Part shown: positions 47,269 to 59,724 of the stretch, in pieces | Numbering within the stretch: the stretch's first letter is position 1 | How the letters are laid out: every line of letters starts with the position of its first letter | Origin: Micromussa lordhowensis | Taxonomy: Eukaryota > Cnidaria > Anthozoa > Scleractinia > Lobophylliidae | DNA: 64,000 bases | Direction of reading: 5' to 3' | Assembly: GCA_964020085.1 (NCBI GenBank) | Contig: OZ026608.1 | Location: 9,003,679-9,067,678 of the forward strand | The notes under the pieces: generated by a model | Told to the model about the DNA's origin: nothing | What the model saw: only the letters and a program-made list of their open reading frames with translations | The model's database searches: none | Program-made: the position numbers and the translations under genes

Positions 47269-48076
47269 TGGGGGACGCTGTCTCAACATTAGAGACGTTT
47301 GTATGGATTTTGAACCATGTTTCAAGGTCCATAACTTGGTCTCTGTTCAAGCTAAAAGCATCAAACTTGGTCAAATTACGGCTCAACACGATCTTTTGGT
47401 TAAACTTTGACTCGCCCCAGTTCCCTGCGCAATTTCGGAATGGCCTATTGCTGGTTTTCACTGTCACGCAACGAAAAAATAAAATCAAAACTATTGCATA
47501 AAAACAGTCAAGAATTGGTGATATTATAGGAGATTTATAGCTTATCTACTTTGCCGAGTCTCAGATCTTTGCGATGCTTCGTACTTGAGTTAGCCGTCAA
47601 AATGTTTTACACAAATTTATAGAGCTCAGTACGCCATAGTTGTGTCCTGGAGAGGGACACAGTAATGGCGGCCGGAAATCAATGAAAACATCTGGAATTG
47701 AATTCTGCTATAAAAATCGACCCGTTCACCATTTTGAGCCAGCAGATATTCACATTAACACTTTTCACAATACCACAACAGTTTAGATTGCTAAAAAACC
47801 ACTGAATGAGTAATTTTTTTCAGGCATACGTGACACATTCTAGGCCATCTTTGATATCCTGTGGCGTGAAAACACCGAATTTCAAAATGCCCTACTATAA
47901 AAACGAAGGTTGCTATTGAACTGAAAACCTTCAAAAGTAAATATATTTAACATGTTTTTAAATGACCAAAGAAAGCTGAAAACTCAGGGGCTCAGTGATT
48001 TTACATTTTAGAATATTGATGACGTCACGTGAAAACCAAGAATACAGGTTTCACTGTACCGCTTTTCGTCCTTTAA

Positions 48077-48484
48077 GGTGGGGGTTTACCTGAATTAAAG
48101 TGAAATTTGAGGAAGTTTAAAGAGAGATTAAAAGGGGGAGAAAAGGTTATGGAACACCACCAGACAGTTGCCCGACCCCACAATGGCACTCGGGTTGTTA
48201 GGCAACTGTTTGGTGTGTATCTATCAATTTTTAACTTCAAACTCTAATTTTAAAACAACACCAAATCTTCAAAATTTCCTATTTCCATAAATTTTACTAA
48301 TCCTTTGAGAAAAACTATCTGTCTCCAAATAAACCTAAAAATCACCAAAAAATTTACAAAACGGCGCAAAACATAGATGTGTGTAATGAGTGAACAGATT
48401 CTTGATTGCTTGAAACGTAAACGAGATATTTGCATTAAGAACATAATACCAAGCCAAAATACGGCTTTCAGGTGGACCCCCGCC
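48077..48484 (-). mobile_element. TTAA MITE (family D), copy 3, inverted
   Basis: TTAA at 48073-48076 and 48485-48488. Nearly identical to 46506-46913 in reverse orientation, 408 bp. It ends about 20 bp before the left border of histone arm 1. Confidence 0.85.
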
Positions 48485-48926
48485 TTAATTTGTTTATTCC
48501 TTCCCTCGGCTAAGTTATCAAGGGCCCTTAGTGGAAGTGCTCTGAGGCTAAGGGCCGGGTCGCTCAAGGGAAGTTTTGATCAAATTTTTGTTACCCGCAA
48601 GGAGAATCAAGTTGCGTTCGCGCACAAAACGAATTACTCACAAGTCCCTCGAGCTACATCATTCTCCAACCATACAAAAAGTTCGTTGAACATTATTGAA
48701 ATTTATTCCCCCTCAAAGATTTACCTTTTATTTCTGTTGAACAAGAAATTACGATCCCATCGAGTCAAAAAATCAGAGAATAAGACTCAAAACGCACGGA
48801 AGATATTTCACGCGCGTTTTTTGCGATCAGTTTAGTCTGGGCGGGAGTCCAGCATAGCGAAAAAGGGCTATTCACATTAGTCACAAAAAACTATGCTGTT
48901 GGTCATTGATTTTTATAACATTTGGT

Positions 48927-48942
48927 GGCTCCTAAAGGAGCC
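48927..48942 (-). terminator. Histone 3' stem-loop of H2B (arm 1)
   Basis: On the mRNA strand GGCTCCTTTAGGAGCC: a 6-bp stem and 4-nt loop followed by ACCA. This is the metazoan SLBP/U7 processing signal that replaces a poly(A) tail. Confidence 0.95.
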
Positions 48943-48974
48943 GTTTGTTTTGGCGGGAAACCCACAAAGTGAGT

Positions 48975-49346
48975 TTACTTGCTGCTGGTGTACTTGGTCA
49001 CAGCCTTCGTTCCTTCACTCACGGCGTGTTTGGCCAGTTCACCGGGAAGAAGAAGCCTGATGGCGGTCTGGATCTCGCGGGAGCTGATGGTTGATTTCTT
49101 GTTGTAGTGGGCAAGGCGGGAAGCTTCGGTGGCGATGCGCTCGAAGATGTCGTTGACGAACGAGTTCATGATGCCCATGGCTTTGCTGGAGATACCAGTG
49201 TCAGGGTGAACTTGCTTCAACACCTTGTAGATGTAGATAGCGTAGCTTTCCTTTCTCTTTCCCCTTCTCTTCTTCTTTCCATCAGCGACGGCCTTTGCCT
49301 TACCGGCTTTCTTCTCGCCTTTCTTTCCTGCAACTTTAGGTGCCAT
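48975..49346 (-). CDS. H2B: Histone H2B (arm 1)
   Basis: A core nucleosome protein that dimerises with H2A. Complete intronless frame of 123 residues. The basic N tail ([20 protein letters not shown]) is followed by the histone fold with [60 protein letters not shown], and ends [10 protein letters not shown] with the conserved ubiquitin-acceptor region. It differs from the arm-2 copy by one residue (V for A in the tail, KAVADG). Divergent from H2A across 310 bp. The stem-loop follows the stop by about 32 bp, as expected for an S-phase gene. Confidence 0.98.
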   Translation of the reverse strand: MAPKVAGKKGEKKAGKAKAVADGKKKRRGKRKESYAIYIYKVLKQVHPDTGISSKAMGIMNSFVNDIFERIATEASRLAHYNKKSTISSREIQTAIRLLLPGELAKHAVSEGTKAVTKYTSSK

Positions 49347-49656
49347 GTCTGTTGATCAGAATGGATTTGAATGAAGATAAGATGAAGCATTTTGTATTTA
49401 TAATAAAATTGTGAAAGGATCGATTACCATAAGGATCGAAATTCTCGATTCCTGATTGGTCAGACCTTAGGGGTCATATTATTTTGCATGTGGTTTGTTT
49501 ATACCACTTTGAGCCTTTGTTTTACCTTGTCAAATGAAAAGTTTTTATTGGTGCATTTCGATCCTCTATATTCATCTAATGGCAAATAAAACTTGGCGCA
49601 CCACAGTTCGGATTCATTCGTGCAGAAACTTATCCTCGAGAGTTTTACATTCAGTC
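49347..49656. promoter_or_regulatory. Divergent H2B/H2A promoter (arm 1)
   Basis: On the H2B side there is a TATA motif (GTATTTATAA, 49394-49403, read in reverse) and an inverted CCAAT (ATTGG, 49455-49459). On the H2A side TTTATACC near 49498 and an AT-rich ATATTCAT near 49569 are the TATA candidates. The whole interval is repeated in arm 2 at 58517-58826. Confidence 0.65.
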
Positions 49657-50037
49657 ATGTCTGGTCGCGGTAAAGGAAAAGCAAAGGGCACCAAGTCCAA
49701 GACCCGCTCATCCCGAGCAGGGCTTCAGTTCCCAGTTGGTCGTATCCATCGTCTTCTCCGCAAAGGCAACTATGCTGAGCGTGTCGGCGCCGGTGCTCCA
49801 GTGTACTTGGCTGCCGTGCTCGAGTATTTGAGCGCTGAGATCCTCGAGTTGGCGGGCAACGCTGCTCGCGACAACAAGAAGACAAGAATCATCCCCCGTC
49901 ACCTTCAGCTGGCTGTCCGTAATGACGAGGAGTTGAACAAACTGCTCGCCGGGGTCACCATCGCTCAGGGAGGTGTTCTTCCCAACATCCAGGCTGTACT
50001 TTTGCCCAAGAAGACCGAGAAGAAAGCCAAAGCTTAA
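49657..50037 (+). CDS. H2A: Histone H2A
   Basis: A core nucleosome protein. 126 residues, intronless. Starts [20 protein letters not shown]; the fold includes [60 protein letters not shown] (acidic-patch region) and [20 protein letters not shown], ending [12 protein letters not shown]. The C-terminus lacks an SQ motif, so it is canonical H2A and not H2A.X. An upstream in-frame ATG at 49534 lies in the promoter and is rejected. This is the only intact H2A here; the arm-2 counterpart is deleted. Confidence 0.98.
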   Translation: MSGRGKGKAKGTKSKTRSSRAGLQFPVGRIHRLLRKGNYAERVGAGAPVYLAAVLEYLSAEILELAGNAARDNKKTRIIPRHLQLAVRNDEELNKLLAGVTIAQGGVLPNIQAVLLPKKTEKKAKA

Positions 50038-50061
50038 ATAAGCTTTGACTCAGAAACAAAC

Positions 50062-50077
50062 GGCTCCTTTAGGAGCC
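50062..50077 (+). terminator. Histone 3' stem-loop of H2A
   Basis: GGCTCCTTTAGGAGCC followed by ACCAA, 24 bp after the stop codon; a downstream TCTTGACCAAC motif follows. Confidence 0.95.
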
Positions 50078-50139
50078 ACCAACTAAAACAAAAGTCTTGA
50101 CCAACATGAATACTAATATACAAAGAAAAAACGCAATTG

Positions 50140-50218
50140 TTAACGCTTGAAACGTCAGCTTTCGAACATCTTTCCGGTGGCCAATTCACATTACAACTCA
50201 GTTGATAAAGCCAAATTA
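50140..50218 (-). repeat. Dispersed repeat (family B), partial copy 2
   Basis: GCTTGAAACGTCAGCTTTCG, then CATCTTTCCGGTGGCCAATT and CAGTTGATAAAGCCAAATTA match 57706-57897 and, inverted, 2870-3020. Confidence 0.6.
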
Positions 50219-50651
50219 CACCCCGGTAACTCGAACTAAGTACCATTTCCCATTTTCGGATAACTCGAACTAAATTCCGCTTCCATTGATCAAAATGTAC
50301 CCCTATAACTCGAATTCTGGCTCATGTAACTCACGACAGATGTCATCCCATTAGCTTTTCTTGTCGTGTAATCTGTAAAAACACTCAAAACGCTAACACT
50401 ACAGCAATTTTATTTTAATGAGTGCAACCGACCGTTCACATATTTGATAGTCATTTCCCGATCTTATTCGTTACACCGGATGCGGTGCCTTTAGCTGTCA
50501 CATGTTATCCGCATTGTACTGTATACTAAAGCGCTAAAAAATCAGTAAACTACCAATTATTAAAATGGCAAGTTGGATATTCAATCGACCCCGATAACTC
50601 AACTGTTTTTAGTTTCCCTTCAGAGTTCGAGTTACCGGGGTTCTACTGTAT
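50219..50651. mobile_element. TIR transposon relic (GTAACTCGAACT family)
   Basis: CCCCGGTAACTCGAACTAAG at the left is mirrored by GAGTTCGAGTTACCGGGGTT at the right, which ends CTACTGTA. Extra copies of TAACTCGAA occur inside. The CTACTGTA end resembles the pogo/Tigger-type terminus at 5933-7590. It inserted between H2A and H4 and is absent from arm 2. Confidence 0.6.
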
Positions 50652-51113
50652 CGACGAACCGTTGAAGCGCGCTGGTATGCAAATCGAGATTTCGAATAAA
50701 CGCGCGCAATGTGCTACGGTACACAATGCGGCTCGCATTATCTTTGAAAGCGCTTTTAGTTACGCATCCAAAAGCAAAGAACTGCGAAAAACTTTGCCTG
50801 TACGCAAGCCTTTTCTTGAATTTAAAGTCGGTTTTTTCAAAAGGACTGCTAACCGTTGACAAGGCGCCAAAACCTCGAAACACGAATAAGCATAAAAGAT
50901 TACCCTTCCTCGACAACGTAACGAACAGTGAAATCTATAGTATGTTGGTGGGATATAAATATCAGTGTCTCTCAGCGCGAAATCTATGAAAGCCTCATTC
51001 TTCGGATCTTGGAAACGAAGCTGCTTTGTTCTGCGCTTTAGATTTGTCATCTTCAAGCTTATATAATGAGTTAATGAAACATTTTATTGATCATGACTTC
51101 TGAGAGATTTGGT

Positions 51114-51129
51114 GGCTCCTAAAGGAGCC
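51114..51129 (-). terminator. Histone 3' stem-loop of H4 (arm 1)
   Basis: mRNA-strand GGCTCCTTTAGGAGCC followed by ACCAAA, 28 bp after the H4 stop. Confidence 0.95.
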
Positions 51130-51157
51130 GTTTGTTTGTGTTGGCAGATTGCGCAGT

Positions 51158-52406
<1,249 letters not shown>

Positions 52407-52433
52407 AGTGGATAACATCTTCACAAAACAAAC

Positions 52434-52449
52434 GGCTCCTTTAGGAGCC
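52434..52449 (+). terminator. Histone 3' stem-loop of H3
   Basis: GGCTCCTTTAGGAGCC followed by ACCACATGAATAAA and AGCAATGACCAATT. Confidence 0.95.
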
Positions 52450-52499
52450 ACCACATGAATAAAAGCAATGACCAATTGATCTATAATTTACAACAAATT

Positions 52500-53265
52500 A
52501 TGGTATTCCCTTCACAGTTGATAAAATATAGATATTGATTTACCGCGCGTTACAGCAGAAAGTTATAAGACACGGACACTCCATTTAGAAGCGGAGCAAG
52601 TTGTAGAGCTCAAGACTAAAACGCTAGGCGACACAGCCTTTGCATTAATTTTTGTCTGTCAAGAAAAAAAAACTCTCTTAGTCGACTAGGGTGGTTATGA
52701 TCCAAACCACTTCCTTTTTGGGTTAAAGATTACTTTGAAAGCAAATCAAAGCCTTTCAAGTAATAAGTTAGCCGGCTCCGTGTATGAAGAGACGAATACG
52801 CAGTTTAGTTTCGGGACCAGCTTAGAAGGATCACGCGCTCCATGCATGCTACAGTATTTCACACATGTACAGTCGAACAATGACATCTCGAACTCTCAAC
52901 GAAAATTAATAATAATAGGCGAACGAATAATAGTTCGAAAGAACCGGATCAGTTTATAGCGTAAGTTAAATCAGCCGTTATGTTTGCTATTGTCCAAGAA
53001 TCATTTCGAAATAACCATAGTTAGTAGAGGAGAAAGAAGCTCCTCTGCTAACTATGAAATAACCAAGCTTGAAATAGGCGATAGTAAATAATTTCCCTTG
53101 GGGAATGGTCTATTTTCTAATGAAATGTTATTGACAGAATCGATTTTCGCTGTAGACCTTCTCGGGCATTGAGATGCACGTGTTTCGATCGAGCGCGCAA
53201 ACTAAAACGAATCATGGCGCACTTTTTCCGCCCTGAACGATTCTTTCAAGCCCGGGGAAAGGTGA

Positions 53266-53297
<32 letters not shown>

Positions 53298-53671
53298 GCG
53301 GATAGCGTGGTTTATTTCCACTGAATAGCGACTTATCTATTCAACCTTCGAACTAGGGCCAGCAGATCTTTTCCAAATGAATACCGGTAGAATGCAGACA
53401 TGTTGTAATTGTCTTACTTTGCGTGACACTCGCACGAGTCACCCAACATCTGAAATAATTTTTAAACCGATAGTGAAAGCGAGATCTTAAGAAAATAAAT
53501 ATATTTTTTTACCGATTCTCCTTAAAATTGAAATGGAATATCGAATAATTTGTAACCAACAAATAGGTATTGTACGGGCAAGGAACAGAAGACAGTTTTA
53601 GAAATCCAAGGAAGGATTATTTTCTTTCGGAAAGCTACTCTGTTGATTATTGTTCTTTTATTTCATGTGGT
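52500..53671. other. Spacer between H3 and the H1 3' end
   Basis: No gene seen. It holds a 41-bp palindrome (53016-53056) and partly self-repeating ATCCACCGGATAAATCACTA, then TCCAGCGGATAGCG (53273-53306), a motif common in dispersed elements. Confidence 0.4.
53016..53056. repeat. 41-bp palindromic element, copy 1
   Basis: CATAGTTAGTAGAGGAG, 7-bp loop, CTCCTCTGCTAACTATG. GAAATAACC flanks both sides, possibly a 9-bp target duplication. The same arms occur at 55564-55604. Confidence 0.75.
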
Positions 53672-53687
53672 GGCTCCTAAAGGAGCC
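53672..53687 (-). terminator. Histone 3' stem-loop of H1
   Basis: mRNA-strand GGCTCCTTTAGGAGCC followed by ACCACATGAAATAAA, 30 bp after the stop of H1. Confidence 0.95.
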
Positions 53688-53717
53688 GTTTTGTTTGGTG
53701 AAGGAGCGCCTCACTCC

Positions 53718-54299
53718 TTAAGCTTTCTTCGCTGGTTTCTTGACGGGCTTCTTCGCCGCGGGTTTCTTCGCTGCTTTCTTGGGTGACTTTTTAGGTGCGG
53801 GCTTCTTAGCGGCCGGTTTCTTAGCTGCGGGTTTCTTTGCTGCCGGTTTCTTAGCTGCGGGTTTCTTCGCTGCTGGCTTTTTCGCCGCTGGTTTCTTAGC
53901 TGCGGGCTTCTTTGCCGCTGGTTTCTTCGCTGCCTTCTTGGCGGCGGGCTTCTTCGGTTTTGCGGCGGGCTTCTTCTTTGCAGCGGGCTTCTTCTTTGGT
54001 TTCTTCTCCTTCTTTTCCTCCTTGGCCACCTTGAAGGAGCCTGAAGCACCAACTCCCTTGGTGTGAAGAAGTTTTCCACTGGCGGCGCCTCTCTTCAAAG
54101 CCAGCTTCAGGTGAGAGCCGACCTCACCAACCTTGTAGTTGGCTTTGATGTATTTCTCGATGGCTTGGCGGGAAGAACCGTTTCGCTCCTTCAGCGCTAC
54201 AATGGCAGCCTTGATCATGTCTATGTAAGGTGGATGATCAGCAGGCTTTTTAGGCGCTGCTGGCTTCTTCTTAGCTGGAGATTTTGCTGCTTCGGACAT
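53718..54299 (-). CDS. H1: Linker histone H1
   Basis: Binds linker DNA at the nucleosome dyad. 193 residues from [20 protein letters not shown]. The winged-helix globular domain is at about residues 21-95 ([71 protein letters not shown]). The C-terminal tail is almost only K, A and P, with about ten AAKKP pentapeptides in tandem, plus KKSPKK as a possible CDK site. A longer frame from 54470 reads through the promoter and is rejected. It is single-copy and lies between the two inverted arms of core histones. Confidence 0.97.
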   Translation of the reverse strand: MSEAAKSPAKKKPAAPKKPADHPPYIDMIKAAIVALKERNGSSRQAIEKYIKANYKVGEVGSHLKLALKRGAASGKLLHTKGVGASGSFKVAKEEKKEKKPKKKPAAKKKPAAKPKKPAAKKAAKKPAAKKPAAKKPAAKKPAAKKPAAKKPAAKKPAAKKPAAKKPAPKKSPKKAAKKPAAKKPVKKPAKKA

Positions 54300-56198
54300 C
54301 TTGAAAATTGTAGAAAGTCGAACCTTACTCTCGCTTGGGAACAGAAGATTCAAATAAACTCTTACGTGCGAGAACGTGAAGTAAATGCGCGGCATGCGGA
54401 CCACTGAGGAAACAGGACTGCAAAATGGCGACGCGCAATTCTGTGCTTCTTTACCCATCGATTTGCGCAAAGAAGGTGTTATACTCTAATGATTTATTGA
54501 ACCTAAGCATTTCAGTTTGTAGCTGTGATATGTTTCAAGTTTTAGATGTAAAAACATTTGGAATTAAGTCCAAAAACGGCCAAAATTCTTAGCGTGAAAG
54601 TTCATAATGTAGTAACTATCTACAAAATATTTCGTCCTTACAGCTAAATAATTCTAGTTGAGGTCGCTATCATTCAAACAATTGTAAGTCCTAGGAAAGA
54701 AGAACTCCTAAACTTTATATTTCGCTGATCAAATTGGCCGTCCTTTTGATTTCCAAAGGTTGAACGTATCTGAAGTTTGAACAACAAGGACAAACTCTTT
54801 CAGACCGCCATTGTATATCAGTCTGTTTGCATTGATGTTGCGACCAAATTGTCAGACGTACTCTTTTAACAAACGTAACACTTTTTCGGAGACGCGAGGG
54901 TTACTTAATTTTACTTAATTTTACTCTTTATTCTGGAAGAGCTAAGGAATGAAACACGATACAGTGCCATCATTACACGACATTTATCTCAGTGGCTACA
55001 GTCATTGTCGATCTTGACCATCGCGCGCAAGACAAATTTATCATTCCAATGTTTCTCTCCACCTTTTTAATACGTGCTCTCAATTTCGTGAAATCGTAAC
55101 GTGAGTGGTCCCACAAAGCGTAGAAGCAGAAGTGCTCCGAACTGGATCGATAAAAATGATCGAATGCGCACGATTCTCGCTTTGTAAAAGACAACAATCC
55201 GCGTATAAACACGATCAACATGTATACGTGCTGAGGAATCAACGCCATCAGATAGATTTAATCATGCTCTGATTCTAAACGAAATCGTGATAACAATGTA
55301 CCGTAACACATAAATAAATATTTTCTCTTCTATGGTCAAAGCTAAAGATCGAGAGAGTAAAAAGTACTCGGCACTCGAAACAAGGACCTCGAGCGCTTCG
55401 TTATACAGGCTTTCGTTATGTACACGGCCACGCGCCAAAGCCACGCGCCAAATTACTTCGAAACTAGGCTGTACAATGCAATACAATAACTGAAATACAT
55501 TATAGGAACATTGTTGACGAGAAAAGAAACCTTTTTTTATGGCTACTACGCAAAGACCCTGATCATAGTTAGTAGAGGAGACTAACTCTCCTCTACTAAC
55601 TATGCCCTATAAAGAGTTTCTGCAACAAGTATTTAGATGAATCTCATGTTGTCTCATCGATCGGACTAAACGGAGCGCACTCGATTTTCGCTTTCAAGAA
55701 ATTTAGGATTACTTACGTTTTCGAATATACTTATTGTTCGATGTAGGAATACCAATCTCAAAGTCTTCATCGTTATTATGTTTTTAATAAAATATTCTTG
55801 ACTGAAGTTCTGAACAACCCGATTCATGTTGGTGAACGTATTAACATATCGACCGATTGAATTTATCGTTCAAGTGAAGCCGTGACAACTATCATCGCAA
55901 AAACCTGAAAACGCTCGCTATATACACTATGGCTAAAGTTGCTCTAGCATTTTTCTGTTACCAAAGTACAATTAGATCTCAGTTCTAAATGAAGTGACAT
56001 GAGTCCTTGGTCGTAGAGTGGAGGTTATAAAACTGAACAAGAGTACAGGGTGTTCTCGGAGAGAAACGCAGAGCGGACGAATAAGTAATAACGAACAACG
56101 GCGATAGGTAAATCGTTCTCGTGCATACATACGCTCGCGAAAAATTGAGTCGCATATCTATGCTACAAATCTCGTGGAGCTATGGAGATAAACCCCCC
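54300..56198. other. H1 upstream region and spacer to arm 2
   Basis: The H1 promoter must lie just above 54300 (no clear TATA seen). The rest has no recognised gene. A 41-bp palindrome is at 55564-55604. Confidence 0.4.
55564..55604. repeat. 41-bp palindromic element, copy 2
   Basis: CATAGTTAGTAGAGGAG, 7-bp loop, CTCCTCTACTAACTATG: same arms and same total length as 53016-53056, with a different loop. Confidence 0.75.
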
Positions 56199-56234
56199 AA
56201 CAGATCAATTGGTCATTGCTTTTATTAATGTGGT

Positions 56235-56250
56235 GGCTCCTAAAGGAGCC
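56235..56250 (-). terminator. Histone 3' stem-loop of the H3 pseudogene
   Basis: mRNA-strand GGCTCCTTTAGGAGCC, unchanged although the gene upstream is broken. Confidence 0.95.
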
Positions 56251-56277
56251 GTTTGTTTTGTGAAGGTGTTATCCACT

Positions 56278-57525
<1,248 letters not shown>

Positions 57526-57553
57526 ACTGCGCGGTCTGCCAACACAAACAAAC

Positions 57554-57569
57554 GGCTCCTTTAGGAGCC
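57554..57569 (+). terminator. Histone 3' stem-loop of H4 (arm 2)
   Basis: GGCTCCTTTAGGAGCC followed by ACCAAATCAGTCTCAAGAGT and CATGATCAATAAA. Confidence 0.95.
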
Positions 57570-57705
57570 ACCAAATCAGTCTCAAGAGTCATGATCAATA
57601 AAATGTTTCTCTATGATTCATGATAAAGGCAACGCAACTAAGATCTGAATAATTTTGCGTGTTCTGCAGATCGCGCGCTAAAGCTAGCCGCTTTATATTC
57701 ATAAT

Positions 57706-57861
57706 AAAGAGATTCGGAAGCTGACGTTTCGAGCGTTAGCCCTTCGTCGGAGCGAATCGATTCGCTCCGACGAAACGCTCGAAACGTCAGCTTCCGAATC
57801 TCTTTACGGTGGACAATTCACATTATCAACCCAGTTGATAAAACCAAATTATCTTGTAATA

Positions 57862-57893
<32 letters not shown>

Positions 57894-57897
57894 GAAC
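57706..57897 (-). repeat. Dispersed repeat (family B), copy 3, with long hairpin
   Basis: AAAGAGATTCGGAAGCTGAC, then GTTTCGAGCG, is mirrored at 57776-57805, with a second nested palindrome TCGGAGCGAATCGATTCGCT. The unpaired tail (CGGTGGACAATTCACATTAT, AACCCAGTTGATAAAACC) matches copies at 2870-3020 and 50140-50218. Confidence 0.75.
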
Positions 57898-58468
57898 TTG
57901 CCCGCTTTATATTCATTGCGTGTACGTTCTGCGATTTCCTTTCAGCCGAATAATGAGTGAGCTGTTATTGTTTGTTCATGCGAATCTTTTGCGCCTTTTC
58001 TGCAACGTTCGACCTAATTTACCCCAGCGCACAAGTTGAACGGTTCGCAGTTCTAAATTTCTTTTGAAAAAGGGCTCCCATGCAGGCAAGTTAGCGTTTG
58101 CGCAAGGCTTCTGACATTCTTTCCCGTTATTTTTCTGATTTACTGCTGTACAGGACGCGTATATCGCGTGTTTTTCAAGTCCATAGAATAGATTGCGCAC
58201 AGATTAATATTCGCGCAAATCTCGCACGCGGAAAAACAAAATATACAACAGACTGCATGATAAATACTGGATTTCAGCAAACAAACAAAACTGTATCCTG
58301 CCTTTGTCGCAGATCCTACACACCCGGGTTACATGTACTAGATTAATTCCCGTCCGCAACGCGAGCTACAGAAATAGTGCGTGGCTTTTTAGATCTAAAA
58401 TTGAAAGAAGGACTGTTTTTAACAAATGCGTGTCTTCTTTGTATATTAGTATTCATGTTGGTCAAGAC

Positions 58469-58516
58469 TTTTGTTTTAGTTGGTGCCCTTTGCTTTTCCT
58501 TTACCGCGACCAGACA
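58469..58516 (-). pseudogene. H2A: Histone H2A remnant: start codon and about 12 codons only (arm 2)
   Basis: The minus strand keeps the H2A leader and [12 protein letters not shown], then jumps directly to the 3' flank (CTAAAACAAAAGTCTTGACC). Compared with arm 1, 388 bp are missing, including about 114 codons and the stem-loop. The breakpoint lies in CACCAA, present at both ends of the deleted segment in arm 1 (49689-49694 and 50077-50082), which points to a microhomology-mediated deletion. Confidence 0.93.
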
Positions 58517-58826
58517 TGACTGAATGCAATACTCACGAGATTAAGTCTCTGAATGAATAAAACCTACCTGTGGTGCGCAACTTTTATTTGCCATTAGATG
58601 AATATAGAGGATCGAAATGCACCAATAAAAACTTTTCTTTTGACAAGGTAAAACAAAGGCTCAAAGTGGTATAAACAAACCACATGCAAAATAATATGAC
58701 CCCTAAGGTCTGACCAATCAGGAATCGAGAATTTCGATCCTTATGGTAATCGATCCTTTCAAAATTTTATTATAAATACAAAATGCATCATCTAGTCTTC
58801 ATTCAAATCCATTCTGATCAACAGAC
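58517..58826. promoter_or_regulatory. Former H2A/H2B divergent promoter (arm 2)
   Basis: Mirror of 49347-49656 with high identity; CCAAT (CCAATCAGGAATCG near 58717) and TATA (TTATAAATAC near 58770) for H2B are intact. Confidence 0.7.
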
Positions 58827-59198
58827 ATGGCACCTAAAGTTGCAGGAAAGAAAGGCGAGAAGAAAGCCGGTAAGGCAAAGGCCGCCGCTGATGGAAAGAA
58901 GAAGAGAAGGGGAAAGAGAAAGGAAAGCTACGCTATCTACATCTACAAGGTGTTGAAGCAAGTTCACCCTGACACTGGTATCTCCAGCAAAGCCATGGGC
59001 ATCATGAACTCGTTCGTCAACGACATCTTCGAGCGCATCGCTACCGAAGCTTCCCGCCTTGCCCACTACAACAAGAAATCAACCATCAGCTCCCGCGAGA
59101 TCCAGACCGCCATCAGGCTGCTTCTGCCCGGTGAACTGGCCAAACACGCCGTGAGTGAAGGAACGAAGGCTGTGACCAAGTACACCAGCAGCAAGTAA
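58827..59198 (+). CDS. H2B: Histone H2B (arm 2)
   Basis: 123 residues, intact, one residue different from the arm-1 copy (A for V in KAAADG). Promoter elements and stem-loop are preserved even though its H2A partner is deleted. Confidence 0.98.
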   Translation: MAPKVAGKKGEKKAGKAKAAADGKKKRRGKRKESYAIYIYKVLKQVHPDTGISSKAMGIMNSFVNDIFERIATEASRLAHYNKKSTISSREIQTAIRLLLPGELAKHAVSEGTKAVTKYTSSK

Positions 59199-59230
59199 AC
59201 TCACTTTGTGGGTTTCCCGCCAAAACCAAC

Positions 59231-59246
59231 GGCTCCTTTAGGAGCC
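59231..59246 (+). terminator. Histone 3' stem-loop of H2B (arm 2)
   Basis: GGCTCCTTTAGGAGCC followed by ACCAAATG and ATCAATGACCAACAGC. Confidence 0.95.
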
Positions 59247-59724
59247 ACCAAATGTTATAAAAATCAATGACCAACAGCATAGTTTTTTGTGTCTAATGTC
59301 AGTAGAGCCTTTTTCCTTGTGCGCATTATTATAAGACCGTTCTAACGATGTTGAATCTAAGCCTCCCGCCCAGATTAATCTGATCTCAAAAAGCGCGCGT
59401 GAAATGTCTGCTTTGCGTTCCGAATCCATCTTATTCTCTGATTTTTGACTCGGTGCGATCGTAATTTGTTGTTCAAAAGAGGTATAAAAGGCAAATCTTT
59501 GTGGGCGAATAACAAAATTTCAATATTACTCAACGAAGTTTGTTGTATGGTAGGAGAATAACGTAACTCAACGGATTTCGCGCGTGAGTGGTTCGTTTTG
59601 TGCGCAAACGCAACTTGATTCTCCTCGCGGCTAACAAAAATTTGATCCAAACGTCCCTTGTGCGACCCGGCCCTTAGCCTCAGAGCACTCCCACTAAGGG
59701 CCCTTGATAACTTAGCCGAGATAG

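Larger units (their letters stand above)
45899..47430. mobile_element. Composite inverted-repeat element
   Basis: GCGCAGGTAACTGGGGCGAG at the left mirrors CTCGCCCCAGTTCCCTGCGC at the right. Subterminal segments also pair: GACCTTGAAACATGGTTCAA near 46014 against TTGAACCATGTTTCAAGGTC near 47313, and GAGACGTTTGTATGGATT. Two copies of a TTAA-flanked MITE (46506-46913 and 46918-47268) are nested inside. It truncates the third histone copy on its left. Confidence 0.6.

Noticed and set aside
53740..54066. A hydrophobic plus-strand frame of A, G and F repeats opposite H1
   Set aside because: It is the antisense of the AAKKP repeats of H1; no promoter or conservation is expected.
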